Part shown: one piece after another, positions 1-7,054 of the stretch
Layout: each line of letters opens with the position of its first letter
Position numbering within the stretch: position 1 is the stretch's first letter
Source: Acidobacteriota bacterium
Lineage (GTDB): Bacteria > Acidobacteriota > Terriglobia > UBA7540
Direction of reading: 5' to 3'
Length of the DNA stretch: 23,395 nt
NCBI GenBank assembly: GCA_021827245.1
Contig: JAKAWN010000049.1
Location: forward strand, 1 to 23,395
Program-made: the position numbers and the translations under genes
Notes under the pieces: model-generated
Told to the model about the DNA's origin: nothing
Database searches by the model: none
What the model saw: the letters and a program-made list of their open reading frames with translations, nothing else

Positions 1-845
1 GCTCCAATCCACTGTCCGGGGTGAGTTTGGGCCGCGGAGCGGCTGCTGGCGGTAATCTTGCCGGGTCCGCCCAGCTTGTTCCCGCGCCACGTTCCAAACG
101 AGGCGAACGGCTGGCTGAAGGTCATTTCGAAATAGACCTTGTAAGTCTGCTTATTCCCGCAGAAAACGCGGCTGTTCACATAGCCGGTGATTTCGTTGTT
201 GCCGGTCACATTCACCTCAGCCCCGACCGTCTGATTCAGCGTATGGCTGATGGGAACCAGGATGTTCGCCGGCTTTCCGGCCGGGAAGGTGAACTGCGCG
301 AACCCGACGCGATCCGTCGAGGTGAGCTGGGCGTTAATGCCCCAGCGCGACAGCAGCACCTGGTAATATCCCGCCGCGGCCGATTCATGGCTGTGCGAGT
401 AAGGCGACTCGAATTCCGACGTTGCGGTCGCGACCGGGCCGGTGGTTGGGGTAAAGAAGATGTCGCCTTCGTTGGGGCATCCCGGGCCGCTGCCGTGGGT
501 CATGCTGAAGCCCTGGATGTCAGGCTGATAGTAATGATAGCCGTAGCCGTGGCTTTCCGTGTCCGGACTCAGCCGCGCCATGCCAAAGGGCATGGTTGGT
601 CCCGGAAACAGGTTGATGCTTCCGCCGGGCCCTGTTCCCGTGCCGATCAGAGGATCAACGCTGGCCGCGGGAGCGCTCGGTGCTGCAGGCTTGCGGGCCG
701 TTTTCTGAGAAGTGCAGGACGACAATGAAAAAGATCCCAGCAGGAACATTGCGCAGATTGCCGCCCAGGTGAAATTCATCCGGACGGCGGACATTCTGAA
801 GCGAACAGCTCTCTTAGGGGCAGAGGGCCCATTTAGGTGGTTCAT
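1..845 (-). CDS. GH92 family alpha-mannosidase lipoprotein, N-terminal part (runs off window)
   Basis: The frame is open from the window edge to an ATG at 845, so only about 281 N-terminal residues are present. The protein begins with a basic stretch, a hydrophobic segment and a lipobox ending LSSC (Cys44), so it is probably a lipoprotein. From about residue 63 it reads VDPLIGTGTGPGG, then PGPTMPFGMARLSPDT and GFSMTHGSGPGCPNEGD, the hallmarks of the N-terminal beta-sandwich of glycoside hydrolase family 92 (calcium-dependent exo-alpha-mannosidases acting on alpha-mannans and N-glycans). The catalytic (alpha/alpha)6 domain lies outside the window. The start at 845 is preferred because AAGAGG lies 5 nt upstream; ATGs at 794 and 779 are in frame but less well placed. 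Family assignment is strong; exact linkage specificity cannot be told. Confidence 0.88.
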   Translation of the reverse strand, partial: MNHLNGPSAPKRAVRFRMSAVRMNFTWAAICAMFLLGSFSLSSCTSQKTARKPAAPSAPAASVDPLIGTGTGPGGSINLFPGPTMPFGMARLSPDTESHGYGYHYYQPDIQGFSMTHGSGPGCPNEGDIFFTPTTGPVATATSEFESPYSHSHESAAAGYYQVLLSRWGINAQLTSTDRVGFAQFTFPAGKPANILVPISHTLNQTVGAEVNVTGNNEITGYVNSRVFCGNKQTYKVYFEMTFSQPFASFGTWRGNKLGGPGKITASSRSAAQTHPGQWIG

Positions 846-1103
846 AAATGCCTCTTGAACAGGTCAGATTCAGCTTGCAAATGATAAAACCGGCACCAAC
901 TCGAACGCTCATTTCGACATCCCGCATAGCAAGAGCATACGCCAGCAGTCTATCACCATGTCCTCAGCGGCACGAAGAGTTCTAACACTCAAGCGAGGCG
1001 CTCTGTGTTACAGCTCTCAGGCAACGAGTTCACAGAACTTGTCTTTTGGATGCAGGAAAGGTGCCTGGCGGCCAGATTTTTTGGTTGCCACAACATGGCG
1101 AAA

Positions 1104-1325
1104 TCAGTCTTGGGGAAAAATCACGGCAGCCAGGGCGTCCAGGCCTTCCAGCAGAATCGGCGCGGGCGTGTTGAGGATTTCGTCGCGAATCACGTGAATG
1201 CGGTTGTTCCTGGCGGCGCTGATTTCCTCCCAGCCCGGACGCTTGCGAACCACGTCCGGCCGCGCGCGATTGCCCGTAGCCGTCCAGGCCAGGAAGACGA
1301 TTTCGAGATCGCAGGCGAGGCTGGC
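1104..1325 (-). pseudogene. C-terminal relic of a cobalamin/siderophore-binding ABC protein (BtuF-like)
   Basis: On the minus strand one frame ending at the TGA at 1104-1106 reads CDLEIVFLAWTATGNRARP, then RPGWEEISAARNNRIHVIRD and EILNTPAPILLEGLDALAAV. This matches the C-terminal end of periplasmic cobalamin-type binding proteins (PF01497), in which aromatic, RPGW and RDELLNTPxP motifs are common. Upstream of about 1318 the same frame loses all resemblance (NVRCAKSQTATSAVC) and the other frames give no convincing N-terminal half, signal peptide or start with ribosome binding site. A perfect 10-bp hairpin (1325-1351) sits at the break. I call it a decayed or truncated gene. No permease or ATPase gene is adjacent. 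Confidence 0.6.
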
Positions 1326-1351
1326 GCAGACCGCTGATGTTGCGGTCTGCG
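1325..1351. repeat. Perfect 10-bp inverted repeat at the pseudogene break
   Basis: CGCAGACCGC (1325-1334) and GCGGTCTGCG (1342-1351) are perfect reverse complements around a 7-nt loop. The recognisable BtuF-like coding sequence stops within about ten bases of it. There is no T-run, so it is not an obvious terminator; it may be a scar of the rearrangement that broke the gene. Confidence 0.6.
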
Positions 1352-1969
1352 ATTTCGCGCAGCGAACATTTTGAGACCTCGCGGGCGCTGAGTCCGGTTC
1401 CCTTCGGGAACTTGCAAAGCGCAGAGGACGACGCTCTGCGCCAGCCGGCGAGAACGCAGGTCGAAAACATCAGCAATGTACGCCAGCGTCGATGCGGGGG
1501 CCGCGACGGTGTTGTGTCTGTCGCAGGCTTTTGCCTTGACGAAGAACCCGCGAGACAAAAACCAGTGTCGCGGCTACCAATCTTCCTCGGCGGGTGGTGC
1601 ATCGCGCCGTCCGCGATATGCGGCAAGGCTTGTGGCATAATTTCATCTCTGGGTTTGGCCGGTGGTTGTGGGGCGCAGCAGGCTGCGCGTCGACCGCAGA
1701 CATGCAACACTACGGCACATCCGCGCCATCCGGCCGCCCTGTGCGTCACGCTCAATAAGTGACGGTCGTCACAGATTCCAAGCCGCATATCTGGGAAAGT
1801 TGGTCAACAAGAAACTAACGCAACGGCCGTTTGCGTAAGTCAGGACCGATATGTTGCAGAGGCGCCCCCGTCCGGGGGGCTTTTTACATGTCGGTTTCTG
1901 AGGGTGGCGAGTCGGTTGAGAATCTAAGAGCCCTGCTGAGAATCACAGAGCTGAAGGGAGGCCCGAATC
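1352..1969. other. Long non-coding stretch with palindromes and a terminator-like hairpin
   Basis: No frame here gives a convincing protein. It holds a 14-bp palindrome GTGACGGTCGTCAC at 1759-1772, an imperfect inverted repeat 1814-1823/1831-1840 (9 of 10 bases paired, around CGGCCGT), and a terminator-like hairpin at 1864-1885. The part before 1760 may be further decayed sequence of the broken binding-protein gene, but I cannot show it. Confidence 0.4.
1864..1885 (+). terminator. Intrinsic terminator or attenuator upstream of the PIN/TRAM gene
   Basis: GCCCCC (1864-1869) pairs with GGGGGC (1875-1880) around the loop GTCCG and is followed directly by TTTTT (1881-1885), the classical intrinsic terminator layout on the plus strand. 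No plus-strand gene ends just upstream, and the next gene starts 84 nt downstream. It is therefore either an attenuator in the leader of that gene or the end of an unrecognised small RNA. Confidence 0.6.
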
Positions 1970-2989
1970 ATGTCATGGGAAATGTCGACACTTCGAGCAT
2001 TATTTGTAACGTCCATCATCGCGGCGGCGTACTTCGTCAGACCATTTCATTGGTCTTCGCCAAAGTCGGTCTTATATGGCGCCGCGCTGGGATTTGCTTT
2101 TGTATTTGTCGAAATGGGTCTGAGGAGGGCAAGCCTCAAACGACTGATCGGTGCCGTTGTCGGAGTAACGATGGGAATCCTGGGCGCACTGATGATCAGC
2201 TACGTCCTGAGCCTGACGTCCATTGAAAAGGAATCTGCATCATACGCTCACCTTACCCTGCTGTTCTTTATGGGGTATCTCGGACTGGTGGTGGGTGCCG
2301 TCAAAGGGGATATGCTCAACCTCGCTGCTCTGGGCGACATTTTCAATGCAGAGCCGCAAACCACGAAGAGCAGCAAGATTCTGGATGCAAGTGTGATCAT
2401 CGACGGCCGGATCGCCGATATTTGTGAAACGGGATTTATCGAAGGTACATTGCTTGTTCCCCAGTTTGTCCTTCGCGAATTACAGCAAGTTGCTGACTCT
2501 TCCGATCCTTTGAAGCGCAACCGCGGGCGCCGGGGTCTCGACATTTTGCAGAGGATGCAGAAAATGACCGGCATCCAGGTGCAGATTGTCGAGGAAGATT
2601 TCCCGCAAATTCCCGAGCTTGACATGAAGCTGATCGAGCTCGCCCGGAAGCTTAGCGGGAAAATCCTCACGAACGATTTCAATCTCAACAAGGCCGCCCA
2701 GCTTCAACGTGTCCCGGTGCTCAACATCAACGAAATCGCCAACGCTCTGAAGCCGATCGCTTTGCCCGGTGAAGTCATGCGGGTTTTCATCCTGAAAGAA
2801 GGCAAAGAGTTCAACCAGGGAGTGGCATACCTCGACGACGGCACGATGGTGGTGGTGGATAATGCCAGGAAGATGATCTCCAAAACCATCGATATTGCCG
2901 TAACCAGCGCCTTGCAGACTGCGGCCGGAAAGATGATCTTCGGCAGATACGACGAAAGGCAACGTGCTGAGGCGGTTGAGCGCCAGTGA
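1970..2989 (+). CDS. Membrane PIN/TRAM domain protein, YacL-type putative RNase
   Basis: The 339-residue protein has four predicted membrane segments (about 9-24, 33-50, 58-80 and 94-112), then a PIN nuclease domain from about 136. ILDASVIIDGRI supplies Asp139 and Asp145, followed by Glu170 (VLRELQQ), Asp218 and Asp236 (ILTNDFN), the expected acidic metal-binding set. A TRAM RNA-binding domain fills about 264-327 (LPGEVMRVFILKEGKE, GQGVAYLDDGTMVVVDNA-like). This four-helix/PIN/TRAM order is that of Bacillus YacL-like proteins, so membrane-anchored RNA cleavage is the likely activity, though the physiological substrate is unknown. The start has AGGGAGG 6 nt upstream. In many genomes this family precedes ispD; here no ispD follows, only repeat-rich intergenic DNA. 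Confidence 0.9.
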   Translation: MSWEMSTLRALFVTSIIAAAYFVRPFHWSSPKSVLYGAALGFAFVFVEMGLRRASLKRLIGAVVGVTMGILGALMISYVLSLTSIEKESASYAHLTLLFFMGYLGLVVGAVKGDMLNLAALGDIFNAEPQTTKSSKILDASVIIDGRIADICETGFIEGTLLVPQFVLRELQQVADSSDPLKRNRGRRGLDILQRMQKMTGIQVQIVEEDFPQIPELDMKLIELARKLSGKILTNDFNLNKAAQLQRVPVLNINEIANALKPIALPGEVMRVFILKEGKEFNQGVAYLDDGTMVVVDNARKMISKTIDIAVTSALQTAAGKMIFGRYDERQRAEAVERQ

Positions 2990-2998
2990 GCTTGTTCA

Positions 2999-3081
2999 GG
3001 CCCGGAGGGCCGACAGATTTTAGCCCCTGGCGCAAGCCCGGGGACAGCAGGCCGCCAAAGACGGCCCAGCCCCGGAGGGGC
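2999..3081. repeat. REP-like cluster of four short hairpins
   Basis: Four consecutive stem-loops can be drawn: GGCCC-GGA-GGGCC (2999-3011), CCCCTGG/CCCGGGG around CGCAAG (3024-3043, one mismatch), GGCCG/CGGCC (3050-3066), and GCCCC-GGA-GGGGC (3069-3081). The first and last share the GGA loop. This resembles bacterial repetitive extragenic palindromes that often follow genes; it sits 9 nt after the PIN/TRAM stop and may also stop or stabilise its transcript. Confidence 0.6.
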
Positions 3082-3192
3082 GAAAGACGTCATTCCGCTA
3101 TGTAGCGCTCGGCAGGTGGCGCACTCCGGTTCGTGGAGTCTGCGATTTCCCGAAGGGGCTAGCGAGAACCGCGATGTGCCACACGCCGTATT

Positions 3193-3302
3193 GTTTTCTC
3201 TGTGCTCTCTGTGGTGTGAAAAGCTCCGACACAGAGGCCACAGAAACCCTCCGCGCACTCTGTGTGAAAGCTTGCGAGGCACAAAGGACACAGAGAAAAC
3301 CT
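3193..3302. repeat. Inverted and direct CTCTGTG/CACAGAG repeat pair
   Basis: A perfect 12-bp inverted repeat, GTTTTCTCTGTG (3193-3204) and CACAGAGAAAAC (3289-3300), bounds the element. Inside, two direct copies about 52 bp apart each run from CTCTGTG through TGTGAAA-AGCT to CACAGAG or CACAGAA. The pattern resembles extragenic repeats seen scattered in environmental bacterial genomes. Short open frames across it are low-complexity and not believable as proteins. Confidence 0.6.
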
Positions 3303-3370
3303 TTTGGCGTCTGGTGGCGCACAAACCGCATTGTCTGCGATATGTGCCATTATCCGGAAGCGGAATTTGC

Positions 3371-3399
3371 TTGACAAATGTGGGCTACTATGGTAGTCT
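3371..3399 (+). promoter_or_regulatory. Possible sigma-70 promoter
   Basis: A perfect TTGACA (3371-3376) is followed after 17 nt by TAGTCT (3394-3399), a weak -10. It would transcribe rightward into a small open frame and the 65-bp repeats. The -35 and spacing are good, the -10 is not. Confidence 0.35.
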
Positions 3400-3450
3400 C
3401 ATTTAAGCTCCTGGGGGGACGCGTAGGCGCCGGGGGACCATGGAGAAACG

Positions 3451-3597
3451 ATGGCAGGATTTGATGCAAACAGGGTCGGGAACCTGCACGAGTGGTTGCC
3501 GGAAAACGGCACAAACCGCGACAAATTGCGTCCGGGCAGTGAGACAAATGGGACAAAAAATATCTATTTTTGCAGAACGAACCAGAGAAGTTATTGA
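3451..3597 (+). CDS. Doubtful 48-residue ORF, perhaps a frameshifted small protein
   Basis: ATG at 3451 is preceded by GGAG with 5-nt spacing and lies about 50 nt after a TTGACA promoter candidate. The 48 residues (beginning MAGFDANRVGNLHEWLPENG) match no family I know. In another frame, from about 3573, the text continues as NEPEKLLKTKDRG and later NEAEKLLKT, repeating peptide segments encoded by the 65-bp repeats, which suggests a frameshifted remnant of a longer repeat peptide. An overlapping alternative frame from ATG 3440 stays open to 3829 (129 residues, Arg/Lys/Thr-rich) and is equally unrecognised. Coding status is uncertain. Confidence 0.2.
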   Translation: MAGFDANRVGNLHEWLPENGTNRDKLRPGSETNGTKNIYFCRTNQRSY

Positions 3598-3735
3598 AAA
3601 CAAAGGATCGGGGTTCGAAATCGAACCGAAACGAACCCAAAAACGAAGCGGAGAAGTTGTTGAAAACATTAGAGTGCATAAAAAACGAACCGGAACGAAC
3701 CGAAAAACGAACCTACCGATCTTGTTGAAAACAAA
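3575..3735. repeat. Three degenerate copies of a ~65-bp A-rich repeat
   Basis: TTRTTGAAAACA occurs at 3591-3602, 3657-3668 and 3722-3733, a spacing of 66 and 65 bp. Each copy is preceded by a GAACGAACC-type block (3575-3583, about 3629, and 3693-3701) and the first two share GAGAAGTT just before the core. Base composition is visibly more A-rich than the genes on either side, and the G/C pattern differs from neighbouring genes. Confidence 0.6.
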
Positions 3736-3862
3736 GCATGGACAAAAATTGTCATCCCCGAAAATGCATGTTATTTATGCACAGTTCCACCCCGCCGTTT
3801 TGACCACCCTCGAAACGGTTCCAAACTGAACGCGGCGCTTGGCGCCCCATCAGCAGCCGCAC

Positions 3863-3871
3863 TGATATAAT
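3863..3871 (+). promoter_or_regulatory. Extended -10 promoter of rtcB
   Basis: TGATATAAT (3863-3871) is an extended -10 element (TGn followed by a perfect TATAAT). No matching -35 is seen at 17 nt, as is common for extended -10 promoters. It would give a leader of about 48 nt before the rtcB start at 3926. Confidence 0.6.
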
Positions 3872-3925
3872 GGTTTCAGAAACCGATTTATTCGCCGCAC
3901 ATGTGGTCTCCCGGAGGAGCGCCCG

Positions 3926-5374
3926 ATGCACCTTGAGATGCACCAGCTCCAGAAGCTTGACGACTACCGCTGGCTGGTTCCGCGCGGCACCAAGTCCGGC
4001 ATGCTCACCGATGCCATGATTTTTGCCGACGAGACTCTGTTGAAGGATCTGCTGAAAGACCTTTCCCTTGAGCAGGCTGTCAACGTGGCCATGCTGCCGG
4101 GCATTGTGGGCCGGTCGCTGGCCATGCCGGACATCCACCAGGGCTACGGATTTCCCATCGGTGGTGTGGCGGCAACCGATCCCGATGCCGGCGGCGTGAT
4201 CTCGCCCGGCGGCGTGGGTTTCGACATCAACTGCGGTGTGCGCCTCGTGACCAGCACATTGACAGTGGACGACGTTCGTCCCAAAATTCGCGAACTGGTG
4301 AATCAGCTTTTTCGGGATATCCCTTCGGGCGCCGGCCGCAGCGGTTCCGTTCAACTCTCGCACAAGGACCTGGAACGGGTGATGGTGGAGGGCGCGGGTT
4401 GGATGGTCCGGAACGGTTACGGCGAGCCGGATGACCTGGACCATTGCGAGGAGAATGGAGCGATCGACGGCGCCGATCCAGCGGCGGTGGGCGACAAGCC
4501 CCGAAAACGCGGGCTGCCGCAGGTCGGCACGCTCGGTTCAGGCAATCACTTCCTGGAAGTGCAATACGTCGAGCGCATCTACGAGCCTGAAATCGCCCAG
4601 CGGTTCGGTCTGTGCGAAAATGAAATTGTTGTGCTGATCCATTCCGGTTCGCGCGGTTTTGGCCATCAGGTCTGCACGGACTATCTGCGCGACATGGACC
4701 CGGCCATGCGCCGCTACAAGCTGGAACTGCCCGACCGCCAGCTTGCCTGCGTGCCTCTCACTTCGCCTGAAGGCCAGGCTTACCTCGGAGCGATGCGCGC
4801 GGCGGCAAATTTTGCCTGGGCCAACCGCCAGGGAATTACGCATTTTACCCGCGAAGCCTTCAAGCGCATCTTCGGACAGAAGGAGCGCCTTCGGTTGGTC
4901 TATGATGTCTGCCACAACATCGCCAAGCTGGAATGGCATCGCGTGAACGGCAAGGATCGGCGCGTCCTGGTGCATCGCAAGGGTGCGACGCGCGCGTTTC
5001 CTGTCGGGCGTCCGGAGATTCCCGAAGCCTACAAGGACATCGGGCAGCCGGTGCTGATTCCGGGCTCGATGGGAACGGCGTCCTACGTTCTGGTGGGAGC
5101 GGAAGGCTCGCTGCGGGAAACCTTCGGGACCACCTGCCACGGCGCGGGACGCGTGATGAGCCGCACCGCCGCCAAGAAATCTTCCTACGCAGTGAATGCC
5201 AAGCAGCGCCTGGAGGAGCAAGGCGTGATCGTCCGCGCCGAAACGCGCGACGGCATCTCGGAGGAAATTCCTGAAGCTTACAAAGACGTGGACGCCGTCA
5301 TCAACGTAGTCCACAATGCTGGCCTATCCAAACGCGTTGCACGCTTGAAGCCGATTGGGGTGATCAAAGGGTAG
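3926..5374 (+). CDS. rtcB: RNA-splicing ligase RtcB
   Basis: The 482-residue protein is full length for RtcB, the GTP- and Mn2+-dependent ligase that joins 2',3'-cyclic-phosphate or 3'-phosphate RNA ends to 5'-OH ends in RNA repair or tRNA splicing. Family landmarks are all present: AMPDIHQGYGFPIGG, GGVGFDINCGVR (metal ligands Asp100 and Cys103), GSGNHFLEV (His208), HSGSRGFGHQ (His239), DVCHN (His330), GSMGTASYVL, and TCHGAGR, whose His405 is the expected guanylylated residue. GGAGGA lies 7 nt before the ATG. It stands alone: no rtcA, archease or RtcR regulator is next to it, so a general RNA-repair role is likely. It converges on the bacterioferritin gene. Confidence 0.97.
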   Translation: MHLEMHQLQKLDDYRWLVPRGTKSGMLTDAMIFADETLLKDLLKDLSLEQAVNVAMLPGIVGRSLAMPDIHQGYGFPIGGVAATDPDAGGVISPGGVGFDINCGVRLVTSTLTVDDVRPKIRELVNQLFRDIPSGAGRSGSVQLSHKDLERVMVEGAGWMVRNGYGEPDDLDHCEENGAIDGADPAAVGDKPRKRGLPQVGTLGSGNHFLEVQYVERIYEPEIAQRFGLCENEIVVLIHSGSRGFGHQVCTDYLRDMDPAMRRYKLELPDRQLACVPLTSPEGQAYLGAMRAAANFAWANRQGITHFTREAFKRIFGQKERLRLVYDVCHNIAKLEWHRVNGKDRRVLVHRKGATRAFPVGRPEIPEAYKDIGQPVLIPGSMGTASYVLVGAEGSLRETFGTTCHGAGRVMSRTAAKKSSYAVNAKQRLEEQGVIVRAETRDGISEEIPEAYKDVDAVINVVHNAGLSKRVARLKPIGVIKG

Positions 5375-5423
5375 AAAGCTTTTAATCTGCTCTGCACGGG
5401 CGCGGTCGTCGTGTCGCCTGCAA

Positions 5424-5465
5424 CCGAAAGGAACGCCGGTTGATTCACCGGCGTCCCCCGTTCGG
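5424..5465. terminator. Hairpin between convergent rtcB and bacterioferritin genes
   Basis: ACGCCGGT (5433-5440) and ACCGGCGT (5447-5454) form a perfect 8-bp stem with a 6-nt loop, flanked by an outer CCGAA/TTCGG pairing (5424-5428 with 5461-5465). It lies midway between two converging genes, the usual place for a bidirectional terminator, but T-runs are poor on both sides. Confidence 0.5.
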
Positions 5466-5498
5466 AATTTGTGTTTGGAATGCAGAGCGCCGGATCGC

Positions 5499-5972
5499 TT
5501 ATTCCGTGTGCATCTGCTGGGCAAGATAATTCTGCAGCCCGACTTCTTTGATCATGCCGAGCTGTGCTTCGAGGAAGTCGACGTGTTCCTCCTCGTCTTT
5601 CAGGAGAGCCTCGAAGAGATCGGCTGAGGCGTTGTCGCCTTCCTTGCGTGCGATGGCGATGTACTTGTTGTACTCCTCAACCGCAGTCTTTTCGAGATTC
5701 AGATCGTTCTGGAGCTGCTGCTCGACGTTCTTGCCGATCTTGAGTTTGGGGAATTCATTCAGGTTGGGAAGCCCTTCCAGGAAGATGATGCGCTCAATCA
5801 ATTCTTCCGCGTGCTTCATTTCGCCGATCGCCTGCTTTTTGATTTCGGCATAGAGTCGCTTGTAGCCCCAATTGCTTTGCATCTCCCCGTGGAGAAAGTA
5901 CTGGCTGATTGCCTGCAATTCTTCGCTTAAAGCTTTCTGGAGAGCATCGATAACGTCTGCGTTTCCCTTCAT
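5499..5972 (-). CDS. bfr: Bacterioferritin
   Basis: The 157-residue product is the normal length for bacterioferritin, the 24-subunit heme-containing iron-storage cage of the cytoplasm that oxidises Fe2+ and stores it as ferric mineral. The ferroxidase ligands fall at the canonical positions: Glu18, Glu51, His54, Glu94, Glu127 and His130. Met52, the axial ligand of the inter-subunit heme, is present (GEMKHAE), separating it from plain ferritin. The start at 5972 is chosen over an upstream in-frame ATG (5996) because AAAGGAG precedes it by about 10 nt and homologues start here. No bacterioferritin-associated ferredoxin is adjacent. Confidence 0.95.
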   Translation of the reverse strand: MKGNADVIDALQKALSEELQAISQYFLHGEMQSNWGYKRLYAEIKKQAIGEMKHAEELIERIIFLEGLPNLNEFPKLKIGKNVEQQLQNDLNLEKTAVEEYNKYIAIARKEGDNASADLFEALLKDEEEHVDFLEAQLGMIKEVGLQNYLAQQMHTE

Positions 5973-5997
5973 GTCAGCTTTTCTCCTTTCACACAAT

Positions 5998-6006
5998 AAT
6001 CTATCA
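5998..6006 (-). promoter_or_regulatory. Possible extended -10 promoter of bacterioferritin gene
   Basis: Read on the minus strand the site is TGATAGATT, a TGn followed by TAGATT (4 of 6 matches to TATAAT). It has the same layout as the stronger elements before rtcB and the Crp/Fnr gene. It would leave a leader of roughly 20 nt, which just holds the ribosome binding site. The -35 is poor. Confidence 0.3.
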
Positions 6007-6067
6007 ATTTTCCCCAGTCACATCCAGAGAGTTTCGGGCCTTGGCACAAGGGGCCGGCGAGTTCTCG

Positions 6068-7054
6068 TCACGGCGGAGCTGAATCGGGTTTGTCCTCTTT
6101 CTCCCGCACGTGGGCGATTAGCTTGCGCACGCTGTTGGCAAGCTGCACGACCTCGCCTTTGCCCTGCAGATCAAACTTGATTTCATAATTTCCTGCCGCC
6201 GCGTGGTCCACTGCCTGCTTGAGATCCAGCAACGGCTGCACCACTTCCTTTGGCAAGGTGTAACTGACCCAGATACTGATCAGCAGCACGAGCAAGGAGA
6301 CGCTGCCCATCACCCATTCGGCGCGGTACATAAGTTCCCGGGCGTTCTGGTGGTCGCGCTCAACGCGGTTCCAGCTCCGCTGTTCCAGCGCCGATGCCCC
6401 ACTGAGGAAGGAACCCGCTGATTTCTGAAGCTGGCCCGAGATGGCCTCGAGGACAGGGTCTTCGGTCCCAGCGGCCGCGATTTCAGTGTCAAACTTGGTT
6501 GTCCTTGCGTGCAACTCCCGGACTAGACTGGCGCGGCTGTGCCGGTGCGCCCCGCGGAGAATTTCATTGAGGTCTCTTTCGTAGGAAAACACCGCATTGC
6601 GAAGCCGGTCGATCCGTGGCTGGCCAGCCTCGCTCACGCGTTGAGCGGCTTCTTTCATTCCTTGCTGGTAGGCCCTGAGATCGGCTTGCAGTTTCCCGAT
6701 GGCATTGGCTTCCTGAGGCTGGATCGTGCGCAACGTCTGAATCATCTTCAAAAGGTTCTCAACCGTCTGTTGGTTTGCCTCGAGGTCTTCAGGATCGTGG
6801 AGAAGGAAATAGCTTCGCTCCGCCCGACGGGCGTCGAGCATCACAATAGAAGCGCGTTCAGCCTGCATCGCCACCGCTGCGTCCACGCTCACGATGCGGT
6901 CGACGATCCAACCCATTCTGAACAGATAGTAGACGGCAAGCAGAATGACCGGAACCAAGATCAGCCGGACGATGCCAAGGCTGTAGGCGACTCTCCGGCG
7001 CATTGACTTGGCTCGCGCAAAAACCGTTGGTAGCCGCTGATGTCTCCAATCCAT
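6068..7054 (-). CDS. Two-TM HAMP-domain membrane sensor protein without output domain
   Basis: The 328-residue protein has a basic N-terminus, a first membrane helix (about 25-46), an all-helical periplasmic region of about 200 residues rich in Glu/Gln/Arg (four-helix sensor of CHASE3 or HBM type, with DARRAERSYFLLHDP early on), a second helix (about 247-267) and a HAMP linker (P-KEVVQPLLDLKQAVDHAAAGNYE to about 318). It then ends after a short charged tail, with no histidine kinase, methyl-accepting, GGDEF or phosphatase domain. Such stubs may act by dimer contacts with other sensors or be truncated. The start at 7054 is favoured by GGGAG 6 nt upstream; ATGs at 7072 and 7150 are also in frame. 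It is divergent from the Crp/Fnr gene. Confidence 0.7.
   Translation of the reverse strand: MDWRHQRLPTVFARAKSMRRRVAYSLGIVRLILVPVILLAVYYLFRMGWIVDRIVSVDAAVAMQAERASIVMLDARRAERSYFLLHDPEDLEANQQTVENLLKMIQTLRTIQPQEANAIGKLQADLRAYQQGMKEAAQRVSEAGQPRIDRLRNAVFSYERDLNEILRGAHRHSRASLVRELHARTTKFDTEIAAAGTEDPVLEAISGQLQKSAGSFLSGASALEQRSWNRVERDHQNARELMYRAEWVMGSVSLLVLLISIWVSYTLPKEVVQPLLDLKQAVDHAAAGNYEIKFDLQGKGEVVQLANSVRKLIAHVREKEDKPDSAPP

Noticed and set aside
1190..1788. Long overlapping frames on both strands between 1190 and 1788
   Set aside because: They are Arg/Ala-rich, lack ribosome binding sites and recognisable motifs, and look like shadow frames in GC-rich decayed sequence; only the C-terminal BtuF-like segment is supported.
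3605..3630. GGGGTTCGAAATCG resembling a tRNA T-arm
   Set aside because: No acceptor or anticodon stems can be folded around it, and it lies inside the 65-bp A-rich repeat.
3575..3735. CRISPR array from the regularly spaced repeats
   Set aside because: Only three copies, repeat cores of 12 nt with diverged flanks that are themselves similar, and no cas genes.
4538..5314. 258-residue minus-strand frame opposite rtcB
   Set aside because: It is antisense to a clear, full-length RtcB and shows no motifs of its own.
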